Source: Malania oleifera
Taxonomy: Eukaryota > Streptophyta > Magnoliopsida > Santalales > Ximeniaceae
Assembly: GCF_029873635.1 (NCBI RefSeq)
Contig: NC_080422.1
Coordinates: 6,103,264 to 6,167,263, forward strand
Reading direction: 5' to 3'
DNA length: 64,000 bases
Position numbers and translations under genes: made by a program. Of this stretch, positions 24,344 to 33,756 are shown in pieces. The notes under the pieces are model-generated. The model made no database searches, had not been told where the DNA came from, and was given only the letters and a program-made list of their open reading frames with translations. Within the stretch, counting starts at the first letter, position 1. Every line of letters begins with the position of its first letter.

Positions 24344-27300
24344 TCTATTACTTTTCCTTCATCAAATTGGTATTATAGCAAACCACAATCACCATGCAGC
24401 CAGTCAAAATTGCAGAAAACTGAAGCACCATTAACCTGCAACTTCTCCCTGAAATGACAGTCGTGCCCCTGATTTTGAAAACCTAATTTCAAGGCACAAG
24501 TCACAACACCTCCTTCGCATCACAGACAGAACCAAAACCCCTCTCCTGCAATTTCGCCTTCACCTGACAAAGGGTGTGGCCCCATGTGCTGCCAGAAGGT
24601 TTCCTGGCCGACTATCCCTCGGAATCACCCACTTGCTGATATTTTCTTGATGCACCCCCACCATCACTGAAACCACCATCCCTTGATCTGCTAACATCCG
24701 GAACAGCATCACTAGAGGCCCCAAGTGAGGGAGTTGTGCACTCCTTTTGAATTTTCCAGGCTTGTGAGAAATTGCCTTCAGCCATGATATTCTGGATTCT
24801 CTCCTGATACTTTGAAGCTTTTTGACTGATAACTGAATTATTAAGTTCGGTTGACAATTCTAAGGATCTCTTCAGCTTACTCTTGGATTGTCAGAGCAAA
24901 TTTCTGAGTCTTGAAAGTTTGCCAGTCTTCAGATTGAGGCCCAGCTGCTGTGTTTTGAGATTTACTGCGACAAATTGATTTTCCTCCATGAGATTTGGAT
25001 GTTGATTTGAAGAAATCCATCTTCAGTTGTTTGATACATATTGTTGGAGGATAAATTTAGTGTTCCAGCACCCTTTTCTAATTTTACAAGTGGAGTTTTC
25101 TTGAAGCAGTTGTGATAAATTGAAGTATTTGAAGAATCTCTCAAAAGCTACAAAGTCAGCGCAGCGACCTTCTGATAATGTTGTATGAACTTACACTACT
25201 TGGACTCCACAAAAATTGATTTAATGTTGCTTATCTATTTGGTACTTGTTTGAATTTGTATTGGTCCATATTTACTCTCCATCTAAAAGAAGAAATGATG
25301 AGTTAGTTCCACATATCTAGTTCCAATGTAGTTGGCAATTCAACAATCTGTAAAACCTAAATGTCCTTATTTTCATGGTTGTACAGTTCCTCATCCTTTC
25401 CTAGATTCGTTGAATGACATGGACAATTATTTTAATTGGCATGGATTGTTTGACCACCTAAGTATCTAAGCTATAACAAGACTTCTTGGTTTAGCTGATC
25501 AATATTGGCAAAAAATTGAAAAGGACAAAAATCGTCTTGGAGAACCACCTGTTATTTCATGGTATGAAATGAGATATATCTTTAGAGACCTCATTTATCG
25601 GTGCGCTTTAGTAAAGAACCTAGAATGGTAATTTTGGTCAAGAAAGGGTTGAGAGATGAAATCAAAAGGTATATAAATATTCAAAAAACGTCCTCCTACT
25701 CAATTTGAGGATTACCATATGGCTTTGGAAGTTGAGAGATTTCTCTAGCTACCAACCCTTAATACCACTTCCTATTTTCAAGAATTTCATCAATTTAGAT
25801 AATTTCTCCATGGTCACGAGGTATTCCTAGATCCACCCAAGATGTTTAAGAGAAAACTCAACTTGTTGAGGATATCAAAACTGCCCATCCAAGTTGTTGC
25901 ATTATAGAATATCATGACTACATAAATGACTTGCATATTACAAGTGCACAATTCTTTGATTCTTCTGTAGACATGAGTCATGAATCTTCTCAAAATGAGG
26001 CCATAAACTTGTCTTTAGTGATCCTAAACACTGTTGGAGCCTCTAGGCCAGTGATGGACCTTGACTTGTCATCGAACTTTGTTGTATCAAGATGAATTGC
26101 CAACTACTGCTCTTCAACCTTAATTTTCCATTTCTAACCGAAAGAGTGAGGAACCATTAGTTGCTCCAAAGCTTGTTGAAAATTGTTTAATCATGGAACT
26201 TCTTGTTGAAAATTCCCTTGAGATGATTTCTCTTCAATCCAATAAACTTGTGTGTCCATCCCTTACATCTTCTTTAACCAAATATAATGAAACATTGTCC
26301 ATCATTCTGGAGTATGGACCAAATGCATATTTGCTTGAGCTGCCAATAGATTTGGATATTAAATTGATTTTTTGTTTGGAGGACTTGTTTTAGTAGAGGA
26401 CATTGAGGCCTTCTATGCTACTTGCGTTGGAGGATCAGACTAAATATTCTTCAACAGTGATGGATGATGCGATGCAGATTGTCTCCTCTTGATGTGCCTA
26501 CATGTTCGATTTTGTTTCCACTTCTGGAGTTAAAGCTACTATACCATTTCAAAACTCGGGGTTGAGTTTTATCAACCAAGGGGAGTTTGATGGAGAACCA
26601 CCAATGGAGAACTTTAGATGTTTATATTGTACCTAGGGTTTGTATTTTAGTTTGGGAAAACTGTGGTTATTTTAGAAGTTTAGTTAGTTTAGGTATATTT
26701 TGCGTATTTAACTATTTTGGGGTTATTTTGTAATTTTTTGTTTTATTAGGGTTTTTATGTAATTGTGTTCCAGTTAGTAGTGGGTATAAGTGCTGGAGGT
26801 CACCTCTTCATAGCCTCTCCTAATCTAGAAAACCCTTGTCCCTCCCAAGCTGAAAGCCGATAACTCCATCTTCTCTTCTGCCCTCACCTTCTTTTCTTGC
26901 TGAAACCCTAAACCATTCCTCCATATCCCTTCTCGCTGAAAACCCTTTCTCCCCTTCCTCACTGAAAACCCTGTTCCCTTTTGCTCCTTTCACTCATTGC
27001 GATTGTGGGGGCTCCTTCACTGTCAACTTTCTACCTTCATCCATGGCTGACGCGAAGTGTTCAGTGTTGGATCAAGAAAAAATCATTTAATTTGGTCATA
27101 GAAGAAGAGAACACCGACATCCTGAGGCTGATAGAGCTTCGCAATGGTCATTGCACATCAATTTTTTTGGAGATTAAAGAATTAGCCTGGTTCCTTCGAG
27201 CTTGGGACGATTTTCGGAGCTTGAAAGAACCACCCCCTCAACTTCCTGATTTTTAAGGATGAGAAACAAGGAGAAAACCTTGACACTTCTCTTGAAATGA

Positions 27301-30300
27301 AACAAGCATGGTAGGTTCATTTGCCCGTTGATGTTGTGCCGCAACATTAGGAGATTGTTGAATCATGTCAAGTTTGTTAAGACGGTTGAGGTATGAATTG
27401 GAGAGAGATTTCTTTTAGCTTTTGTGATTTTTGGGAAAAGACTTATCATAAGGCCTTGGAGATAGAGGTATCATAGGACTTTTGCGCAAAGGAGAGTCAC
27501 TCCCCATTGCCTCTAGGAACTCTACAACCTTAATCCATTAGCTCCAGTAGCTAGTCAAAGTGTCAACTAACGTCCCTTCTTCTACAGGTAGAGGTTTTGG
27601 CCCTGTCACGTCTGAACCACTTAACCTGCCAATTGAGTGTCATCATTGTCATGGTATAGGACAAATAGTTACCCAATGCCTTCACAATACCCTAACCATA
27701 GAGTTGGAAGATAAGGAACCTCAAGAAAATGATAACAATTGCATCTATTTGTTATACCTACCTAACGCAAAGGACGAGGGACTGTAATGCCTATTTCTAT
27801 GTTATAAGGTGTGTAGTGGCCACGCAAGAAGAATTTAAGGTGGTGAAGAACAACAGTATCTTCTCTGCTTATGTGTGGAGATACTGTTTGCAAGCTTGTC
27901 ATCACTGGGCATAGTTCCATAAATGTCAAATTCGTCCTTAAGGAGATTGAATCCCTAGCCCCAACTTCACCCTTGTCCATGTAGGGTTGCTTGGGTAGAT
28001 AAGGTTTCCTTGCCACTTTTTGAGTGCTGTAGGTACCTCTCTGGACATGTGCATGCCATGTCAAAATAATATATGATGTCTTGCCTTATGGAGGTAGCAT
28101 CTCACTTGGGTGTTCCTCGATCAATTGTGTCATTGCTGTTAACTTCAGATGAAAACGCTTACATGCTCAAACACGGTAATGAGACAATTACTTCAATAAC
28201 CTTGTGACATGCTTAGCCCACTGAGAAAACGGTTGACTTTAAGTTCACCTCCTTAGTGTGTGCCACAAAAGGATGTCAAATTTTGAAATTTGAAAAGGAG
28301 GGCGACAAGTGAAGGTTTCTGTTAGCATTGGCATCAAAAGGCAAGTTTGCTTTGATTATAAAGTTTGCCTCTTGAAATTACCCAATTGTTGAGTGAATTT
28401 TAGGGTGTCATTCTTCAGGAAATGACTGATGGGTTGCATCATCTATGAGACACTAAACATGCCATTGACTTTGTTCCTAGGCCTAGTTACCAAATCTCCC
28501 ATCGTATAGGTTGAACTCTATGAAGCGTGTTTAGCCCTATCTTAGTCCTTGTACCATTCTCAAGTCTTTTTGCTCTTTAGAAGGATGGCACCTTGAGAAT
28601 GTGCATTGACAGTCAGGCCAATAACAGAATCATAGTGAACTAGTGAAGTACTGGTTCCCATATTCCTAGGTTGGACAACCTATCAAATCAGTTATCGGGT
28701 TCTGTGGTCTAATCCAAACTTGATTTGCGTATCTTCTATCACCAAATTAGAATCTGACTTAGGGATGAGTGGAGGACTACTTTCAAGACCCAATATGGTC
28801 TCTATAAGTGGCTTGTCGGGCCCTTGGGTTGTCTAATGCATGTAGCACATTTATTGGACATGTCATGGCTATATCTCTTTTGGGTAAGTTCCTTGTCGTC
28901 TACTTTGATGGCGTCTTCATCTGCAGTGAGTCCATAGAGGAATACTTGGGCCTAATTGGTGAAGCTTTCATTACTCTTAGTTGTGCTTTGTATGTTAATC
29001 TTAAAAAATGTTCCTTCTTTCAGACTCATGTTGTTTTCTTAGGGTATGTCATGTTTGTGTTGGTATTATTGTTGATTGTGGGAAGGTGACTGCTATATTG
29101 GATTGGCTAGAGCCCAAGTCCACTTCTGATTTGTGTAGTATTCAGGGGATCACACCTTTTTTACTAGCAGTTCACTGATACGGCATGGCTTTCATCAATA
29201 TTCTCTGATCAGGATGTGAAATTTATTGGATATTTCTGGAAGACATTGTGGAAACTGTTTGGCACCGAGCTAAAGTTTTCAGCTACTCTCCTTGTGGAAC
29301 TGAGGTGGTTAATTGTAGTTTGGGTGACTTAGGTGCATGGTAGGGGACAAGCCTAGAACTTAGGATTATTTGTTACCTTCTGCAGAGTTTACATATAATA
29401 ATATAGTGAATCAATCTACTAGATAGTCCTGAAATTTTCCATGGTTATTCCCCTCGCCACCCTGTTGGCTTTATTCCCTTGACCCTGACCCTGCCCTTTT
29501 GTGACAGTTGGGTCTTATGCTCAAAACATTTGTGACCTTGATGCTGATATTAGGTGAAAGATTTCTATGGAAATCACACACTATATGCTAGTTGCTGATG
29601 CCCACTCTAGGCGCCTTGAATTTAATGAGGTTAAACTATGTGATGTTATGTATCCATCTTGAAGGTGACCCCAAGCATTCTTTTGAAAGGTTGTATGCCC
29701 ATTCTTTCGGCCCTTTTTAGCATTCTTTGTCATTTGGGCCCTAATGCTTTGTGCTTGGAACAACCATCCATTATGAGCATTAGTCCTATTTTCAATGTGA
29801 CTTATTCCTTATTGAGGCACCTTTGAGCCTCCCTTTGTGCATGCAGAAACCAGTACTTGATCTTCTATCTCCTGCTCTTTTCTATATACGAGCATGTTGC
29901 AGCCACATGAGGAGGGTATAGATGATACCTCTTGAAGTGGACCAATTGCTCTACTTGCAACTCAACATGCATTATGGAGGATGAGTTGCGATTCTGTAAT
30001 CAGATCTCTTGGAAGTTGGAACAGTACATCTGTCTTTCCTTGCCATTGGTGAGTTTTTCTCCACCTGGGGGAATTGATGGGTATCATTCTTGTGCCTGCT
30101 TTGGGTGTAGCTGTAAAAACAGTCTAGGTTTTTTGTAATTATGTGCTTTTCAGTTTTAAAGAGTTTGCAATTATATGATTTTCTAATTGTATATTGTTTC
30201 CTGGATAATGTTTCCTTATGTAGTATAATGAGAAAGGCTTATATAAAGGCTTGGTGTGTAACCCTTGGAGGCAGATTGCAATATTGAGAATTTAATCTTA

Positions 30301-32126
30301 ACTGTTAATTTTTCCGGTTTATTTTCCCTCATCTTCTTTGGTTTCTCTTGTTTTTATTGTTTTTCTGTAGATTCTCTTTTGCCAATGTCCTGCATCGTAC
30401 TAATCTTGGTTTAATGTTCAAGTAATTTGATGTACAACAGTTCTTTTTTGGTTGTTTTCAGAGTCAGTTGCATGGTTGCTAATGGAGAAGGCGTTGGTGC
30501 TTCAGCAGTAGTTTGCTTGGGATATCCACTGAAGGTTTGCTGCAGTTCATGCATTTCGTATTGATACTGTGTTGTCTTTGTGCCAAGTTTGTTCTTCTGA
30601 GTATATAAAATACTTAAGAATTTGGGAATGGTCTTCTGCTTCTTCTTCTTCTTCTTCTTCTTCTTCTTCTTCTCGTCTTTTATTATTTTTATTTATCTAG
30701 TTTGCATACTAAAACAGCTTAATTTGGTGGGGAGTTGGTTCTCTGCTTCTTCTCTTTTATTCTTTACTTATTTATTTATTTGCATGCTAAAACAGCTTAA
30801 TTTGGAGGGGAGTTGGTTCACCATTTTATAAGAAGTCAACTCTTTGCATTTCTCCCATTATATCCTAACAATTCAATTTTGTCAGTGTCCATTTGTGCTT
30901 TACTAAAGAAGACCCAATTAAAAAAGAAGAAGAATGATATAAGAGTTACAATGTATGTGCACTATAATTAGTAAGCACCCCACTGTCATAATCACAAAGT
31001 GAGTTTATTTAATCAAAATTACCTGTTATTCCAGGGCATGAATGGAGCAGTGCGAGATGAAACACTCTTGCAACTTACAGTTCCTGTTTTGTTTGTACAG
31101 GTAAAATCATTGGCCTTCTTGTGTTACTTGTTTAGAGAGCCAAAATCGGTGGACAAAGTACAATTTTATGTGCCCAGAAATTTTGTGCATGCCATATTCT
31201 GTAATGTGAACACCCACTCTCTGTTCCATCACCTAAATTGTACTACTAGGCCTCCTCTTTAAGAAAAATTTATATCCATTCCCTAGTGCAACATTAAAAG
31301 GCTTGGGCTGTTGTTGCAATTCTGCTAGTTCTATGTTCTTAGTGCAGCCACTTCATGCTCAGATCCAAACCTTCCTTTCCCAGGATATAAGTAGTGGTGG
31401 TTAATGCCTTTCAAAATTCGTAGGTTTTAGGTTCAATGCTATAATTGCCTTGTGCTTACACAGATTTCAGTTTAACATGTGCCTACTTTTTGCGATAACA
31501 AGGAATAGGAATATCCCACTTACCCAGTTCCCCTTCTTGTGAGACCAGCACTAGGTAATGGACTTTCTCTTTTTTCTCTTCTCCCCCCTTGTTTAACCAA
31601 TAATAATGAACTTCAAATTGGTAACTTCTCTAGGTCTCAAATATCTCTTATTGTTTCTGAAACCTTAAGCGTCAGCTTCCAGATTTGGCTTAGCCCTTGG
31701 TTCTGTAATCATATGAGTTCTCTTTATGTTGCTTTTCTTTTTAGATTGAACCATTGGAGATGATTTTATTTTCCACCTTTATTGGCATTATCTAATAATC
31801 ACTGCGTAAATTCCTATCCAGATGAAATGCACAATGCCTTTTCCATAATTTCTCAAATCTAATGCTAGAGGCTAGTGCTGTATTGAATGTGATTATTCTG
31901 TTTTATGAAGGGTAGTAAGGATGGACTCTGTCCACTAGAAAAGCTACAAGCTGTTCGCAAGAAGATGAAATCGCCAAATGAGTTACATGTGATTGAAGGA
32001 GGTGACCACTCCTTCAAGATAGCGAAGAAGCACTTGCAATTGAAGGGATCAACCCAAGATGAAGCTGAAAATCTTGCTGTTCACTCCATTGCAGCATTTG
32101 TCTCAAAGTCCCTCGGAGGAAGATGA
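12247..32126 (+). CDS. Alpha/beta-hydrolase, KANL3/TEX30-like family (six exons, 237 aa)
   Basis: Six exons join in frame: 12247-12407, 14348-14409, 14700-14835, 30462-30534, 31035-31100 and 31911-32126, all with GT-AG borders, giving 714 nt and 237 residues. Visible features are a basic KRRRK stretch at residues 8-12 (possible nuclear signal), the oxyanion-hole motif FAHGAG at 39-44, the nucleophile elbow GKSMG at 114-118 (Ser116), an acid residue in GSKDG (Asp170) and the catalytic His in GGDHSF (His199). The order Ser-Asp-His and total length fit the small dienelactone-hydrolase-like proteins related to animal TEX30/KANL3; the plant substrate is unknown. The start is the first ATG after a pyrimidine-rich leader. 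Intron 3 is 15.6 kb and full of nested transposons, yet the frame is intact, so the gene is probably functional if splicing tolerates it. Confidence 0.92.
12408..14347 (+). other. Intron 1 of the hydrolase gene
   Basis: GT at 12408 and TTTATGCAG at the acceptor before 14348. It is 1.94 kb, AT-rich, with short ORFs that have no recognisable domains. No mobile element could be delimited by eye. Confidence 0.8.
15385..15682 (+). repeat. 5' LTR of the intron-3 gypsy element
   Basis: It matches the LTR at 30075-30396 around the TATATAAAAGC box and the shared GATTCTCTTTTGCCAAT end. The 5' border is uncertain because alignment fades left of about 15385. The primer-binding site follows directly. Confidence 0.6.
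18205..20015 (+). mobile_element. LINE (L1-type) fragment, plus strand, interrupted
   Basis: The translation at about 18213-18420 includes FWDPVFERFGRRLEG and YLGGRITLISASFP, the thumb region after the RT palm in plant L1 elements. After the interruption at 18521-19447 it continues with GLGSVVSENISLIGKWLWRF-like sequence and a zinc-binding-domain lead (about 19900-20010, VWDGDSLGFFSSKSFWGDISK). Stops and frameshifts make it dead. Both ends are truncated. Confidence 0.75.
18521..19447 (+). mobile_element. Non-autonomous DNA-transposon-like repeat (927 bp) with 7-bp duplication
   Basis: It splits the LINE exactly: ATGGTTT occurs at 18514-18520 and 19448-19454, and the LINE reading resumes after the second copy. 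A 7- to 8-bp duplication would suit a hAT-like element. The termini are rich in repeated TGTAACGACTGTTATGCA-like words rather than clear terminal inverted repeats. It encodes no protein. A second, inverted copy follows at 20015-23605. Confidence 0.65.
20476..23375 (-). mobile_element. LINE (L1-type), minus strand, inside the inverted repeat copy
   Basis: Minus-strand reading from right to left shows RT entry (LVPRKSRLINISDHRPIG-like, near 22850-22910), KLDFEKAYDKASW near 22640-22690, the thumb block SYLGVPVGG...DPVVESVPKHLDGW (about 22050-22170), FLWSGVGAYRDHLVSWKVVC (about 21790-21850) and the zinc-binding RVT domain (IWRAKIPPKIKVFIWLV, about 21090-21140). Several stops and shifts break it. 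The short matching words GCATTCT/GCATACT at its two borders may be a decayed duplication. Confidence 0.8.
21820..22003. repeat. About 92-bp tandem duplication inside the LINE
   Basis: The block AAGCCCCTAC...GACCAAAGAAAATCTCTCA...GGAATTTTAAAAATAGAAAG occurs twice in direct orientation with few mismatches, starting near 21820 and 21912. Confidence 0.85.
23606..23915 (-). mobile_element. Fragment resembling an inverted LTR
   Basis: Read on the minus strand it has the same layout as the LTR starting at 23926: GTTATTTTTGTAA, TTAGTAGCAGTAG, ACTGCAGTTTCC, then a CTCTCTCT-rich tract. It may be a truncated, opposite-strand member of that LTR family. The similarity is patchy. Confidence 0.35.
24235..24342. 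repeat. (CTT)n and (CT)n microsatellites in an LTR leader
   Basis: A CTTCTTCTTCTT run near 24238-24262 and a CT run at 24308-24341 lie just before the LTR end and primer-binding site. This is the same leader position as the CT tracts in the gypsy LTRs. Confidence 0.85.
25350..26100 (+). pseudogene. Gypsy-type Gag remnant
   Basis: Plus-strand reading gives MDNYFNWHGLFDHL, LLGLADQYWQKIEKDKNRLG, VISWYEMRYIFRD and PPTQFEDYHMALEVERF in order, the usual layout of the retrotransposon Gag capsid region. Stops and a frameshift interrupt it. The following AINLSLVILNTVGASR-like stretch near 26000-26060 resembles the linker after the capsid. Confidence 0.6.
27030..27790 (+). pseudogene. Gypsy Gag remnant with altered zinc knuckle
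   Basis: Disrupted coding sequence between the nested element and the pol remnant. The plus-strand ORF from 27560 contains CHHCHGIGQIVTQC (near 27640-27681), a CX2CX4HX4C knuckle with Gln in place of the conserved His. It is in the right order for the Gag of the outer gypsy element. Confidence 0.5.
28300..29120 (+). pseudogene. Gypsy reverse-transcriptase remnant
   Basis: The segment reads TQYGLYKWLVGPLGLSNA, then FLVVYFDGVFICS and LYVNLKKCSFFQ...VVFLGYV, the standard order of Ty3/gypsy RT blocks. The catalytic YxDD box reads YFDG (near 28901-28912), so one metal-binding Asp is lost. Stops occur before and after. The RT belongs to the outer element (15385-30396). Confidence 0.75.
30075..30396 (+). 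repeat. 3' LTR of the intron-3 gypsy element
   Basis: It is preceded by a polypurine tract (CTGGGGGAATTGA) and shares the promoter and terminal blocks with the left LTR. The end is placed at CCTGCATC. Exon 4 of the host gene begins only 66 bp further on. Confidence 0.6.
30633..30674. repeat. (CTT)n microsatellite in intron 4
   Basis: About fourteen uninterrupted CTT/TTC units lie 100 bp after exon 4, on the pyrimidine-rich strand of the transcript. Confidence 0.9.
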
Positions 32127-33252
32127 TACCTTTCCAGCTGGAAAGTTTTGATTGTAAGAGAAAATGTTGTAATATTTTGTCTACCTTTTCATTTTGTCGT
32201 GACCAGGGGTGGGCGTGGGGGGTGGCATTATCGTTATCTTACAGTCTTTGCTAAAAGATTCTCAGCTGTTAGAGCATGCTGTCTCAATTTCACTCCCAAA
32301 ACATGGATCCAGTTGTGAAAGAGTGTGGCATATGTGTGATAATTGAAAATGGAGCATTAAATCAGCTTGACTAATTGATCCTTTGTGATGGTTGCTTTGG
32401 ACCGTCGGCCTTGCAAAATTCCCTTGGGGGTAGTATCTTTCATGGTTTAGCTGAAGTATTTATCTGACTGGAATTGATTTTAGTTGATTGTTAATTTGAA
32501 ACATATCAAATTAAGGAGGAGAAATTCTATGTTATTCTGTTCATTCCATTGTATTCCAAACTAATGCTTAGGCAGTCCAAAAGTATATTGATGAGAGAAA
32601 TTTCCATGCATCACAGATTAACTGAGCTTTAGATATCGACTTATTTTAGTAGCATACCTCATCATCAAACTGCCTTGTTACAATTTAACATGTCATATAT
32701 TTATTCTTAGAACAGTACACACTTTAATTGTTGAAGCTGGAAATTTTCATTTTTCACTGCCCATTTCAGATAGACATTTATTCTTCTTCATATTTATTTT
32801 ATGTATTTGCTAGGCAGCTTCATTCCTCCTGTTTGGACGCAGATTCTTGTTGCTCTACTGTTCCTTCTGCAAACATCATTCCAGACAAATAAGAAGTTAA
32901 TGACTCAAAAACATAGCAGATATACTGAAGGGAATTGTATTTTTTCATCAATTTGAGCATGAAAAATGGAGCCATTCACACATTTGGTATGTAAAGACAA
33001 TTTGTGCATGTGAGATAATTTTTCGTTTCTGTATTTCCCATAAAACCCTATTTGGATACATTCTGTTTTTCTTTTTGGCTCGTCAGCCTTGACACCTGGA
33101 GTCCACAAGATCATTCATCAACAAAATGGCACCATTACGGGTGGTTGCAGGGGCTCATGCTGTCAGCAGTAAGTCCCTTCTGCTATTTGTTTTTGCAATT
33201 TTTTCCCCAATGGCATCATACTTCACTGTTATTGAATCTTTGGAATGTGTAA
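32127..33252. other. 3' flank of the hydrolase gene
   Basis: It starts with the 3' UTR (TGTAATATTTTG near 32168). No credible coding region was found. A short ATG-started stretch near 33125-33167 ending in a GTAAGT donor-like site could be an exon of an unrecognised plus-strand gene, but no downstream partner was found. Confidence 0.4.
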
Positions 33253-33756
33253 TCACTTATAATTCTGAAATTCTGTAATGATCATTCTATTTGCGGGAAT
33301 TGTGGGGAAAAAATTATGGACATAACTCAATGGGAAAGAGGTATGCCAGAAATTGGAGGGGCAGGGCCTTTGCCTTTCACAGTCGCTGTCACTCTCACTC
33401 TCGCTGCTGCTGCTGCTGGTACTATTGTTGCAAGATTTGCCATCCTTGGCCTTGTTCTTTTTCTTTGGAGTCTTATCTCTCCTTTTGTGTTCAGCTGGTT
33501 TAGGTGACCAAAAAATTTTATGCTCTTTCTTCTTTTCCATCTTTTTCTTCTCAGTATTGGCGATAGGCTTTACTGCTGCAAACCAAGCCATGGGATGAAT
33601 GCTGCTCTGCACTCTTGCCGTGGATCTGGTTGCAGCAGTGTGTGGCTCTTGATCATTCCCTGACGCATGTGACATTCTTCCTTTTTTTTGTTCTGTAAGT
33701 GTCTTCACTGCCCAACTGGCCACCTCAGTTACTGCACGGCCGAGCATGCTAAACAT
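33253..33756 (-). CDS. Hypothetical protein, 167 aa, basic and serine-rich
   Basis: This is the longest open frame in the window that shows no transposon similarity. The N-terminus is mildly hydrophobic (MFSMLGRAVTEVASWAVKTL). The middle is very basic (EKKKMEKKKEHK, KRRDKTPKKKNKAKDGK), followed by an acidic serine run (STSSSSSESESDSDCE at about 116-131). That arrangement suits a nuclear or nucleolar protein, but I recognise no family. It is convergent with the hydrolase gene. Possible splicing at either end was not resolved: the tail after residue 132 looks less like coding sequence, and a donor could lie there. It may also be a chance ORF or a gene fragment. Confidence 0.4.
   Translation of the reverse strand: MFSMLGRAVTEVASWAVKTLTEQKKGRMSHASGNDQEPHTAATRSTARVQSSIHPMAWFAAVKPIANTEKKKMEKKKEHKIFWSPKPAEHKRRDKTPKKKNKAKDGKSCNNSTSSSSSESESDSDCERQRPCPSNFWHTSFPLSYVHNFFPTIPANRMIITEFQNYK

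Larger units (their letters stand above)
23926..26990 (+). mobile_element. Nested LTR element with gag only
   Basis: Two LTRs share a long block beginning TGGAGAA(T/C)CACCAATGGAGA (23926 and 26591) and running through TTTAGATGTTTATATTGTA and GGGGTTATTTTGTAATTT. The left LTR ends near 24365 and is followed by a primer-binding site (TTGGTATTATAGC, 24367-24379). Between them is a gypsy-type Gag remnant but no RT or integrase, so this is a non-autonomous or deleted element. The 3' halves of the LTRs differ, so the right border is approximate. Confidence 0.65.
15385..30396 (+). mobile_element. Ty3/gypsy LTR retrotransposon with nested insertions
   Basis: Two related LTRs bound it: about 15385-15682 and about 30075-30396. 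They share AGAAAAGCCTATATAAAAGC-type promoter sequence (15474, 30230), GCAATATTGAGAATT, and the end GATTCTCTTTTGCCAAT...CCTGCATC. Just inside the left LTR is a primer-binding site (GGGTATTAGAGCC, 15686-15698). A CACCTGGGGGA polypurine tract lies near 30063. Gag and RT remnants of gypsy type lie at 27030-29090. LTRs are diverged and no flanking duplication was found, so the insertion is old. The region 15700-18200 has no coding remnant I can identify. Confidence 0.75.
14836..30461 (+). other. Intron 3 of the hydrolase gene (15.6 kb, transposon-filled)
   Basis: The donor follows ATGGGTTCAAG and the acceptor is TTGTTTTCAG before AGTCAGTTGC. The frame runs from codon 119 into 120 across the intron. 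Most of its length is an LTR retrotransposon (about 15385-30396) containing LINEs, a duplicated DNA-transposon-like repeat and a second LTR element. About 550 bp at the left and 65 bp at the right remain as original intron. Confidence 0.85.

Noticed and set aside
33125-33167. Possible first exon (MAPLRVVAGAHAVS) with a GTAAGT donor
   Set aside because: The start and donor look plausible, but no downstream exon or known family was found, so it is not listed as a gene.
33353-33598. Plus-strand ORF with Ser/Leu runs opposite the minus-strand ORF
   Set aside because: It is the complement of the acidic serine tract of the minus-strand frame and has no independent support.
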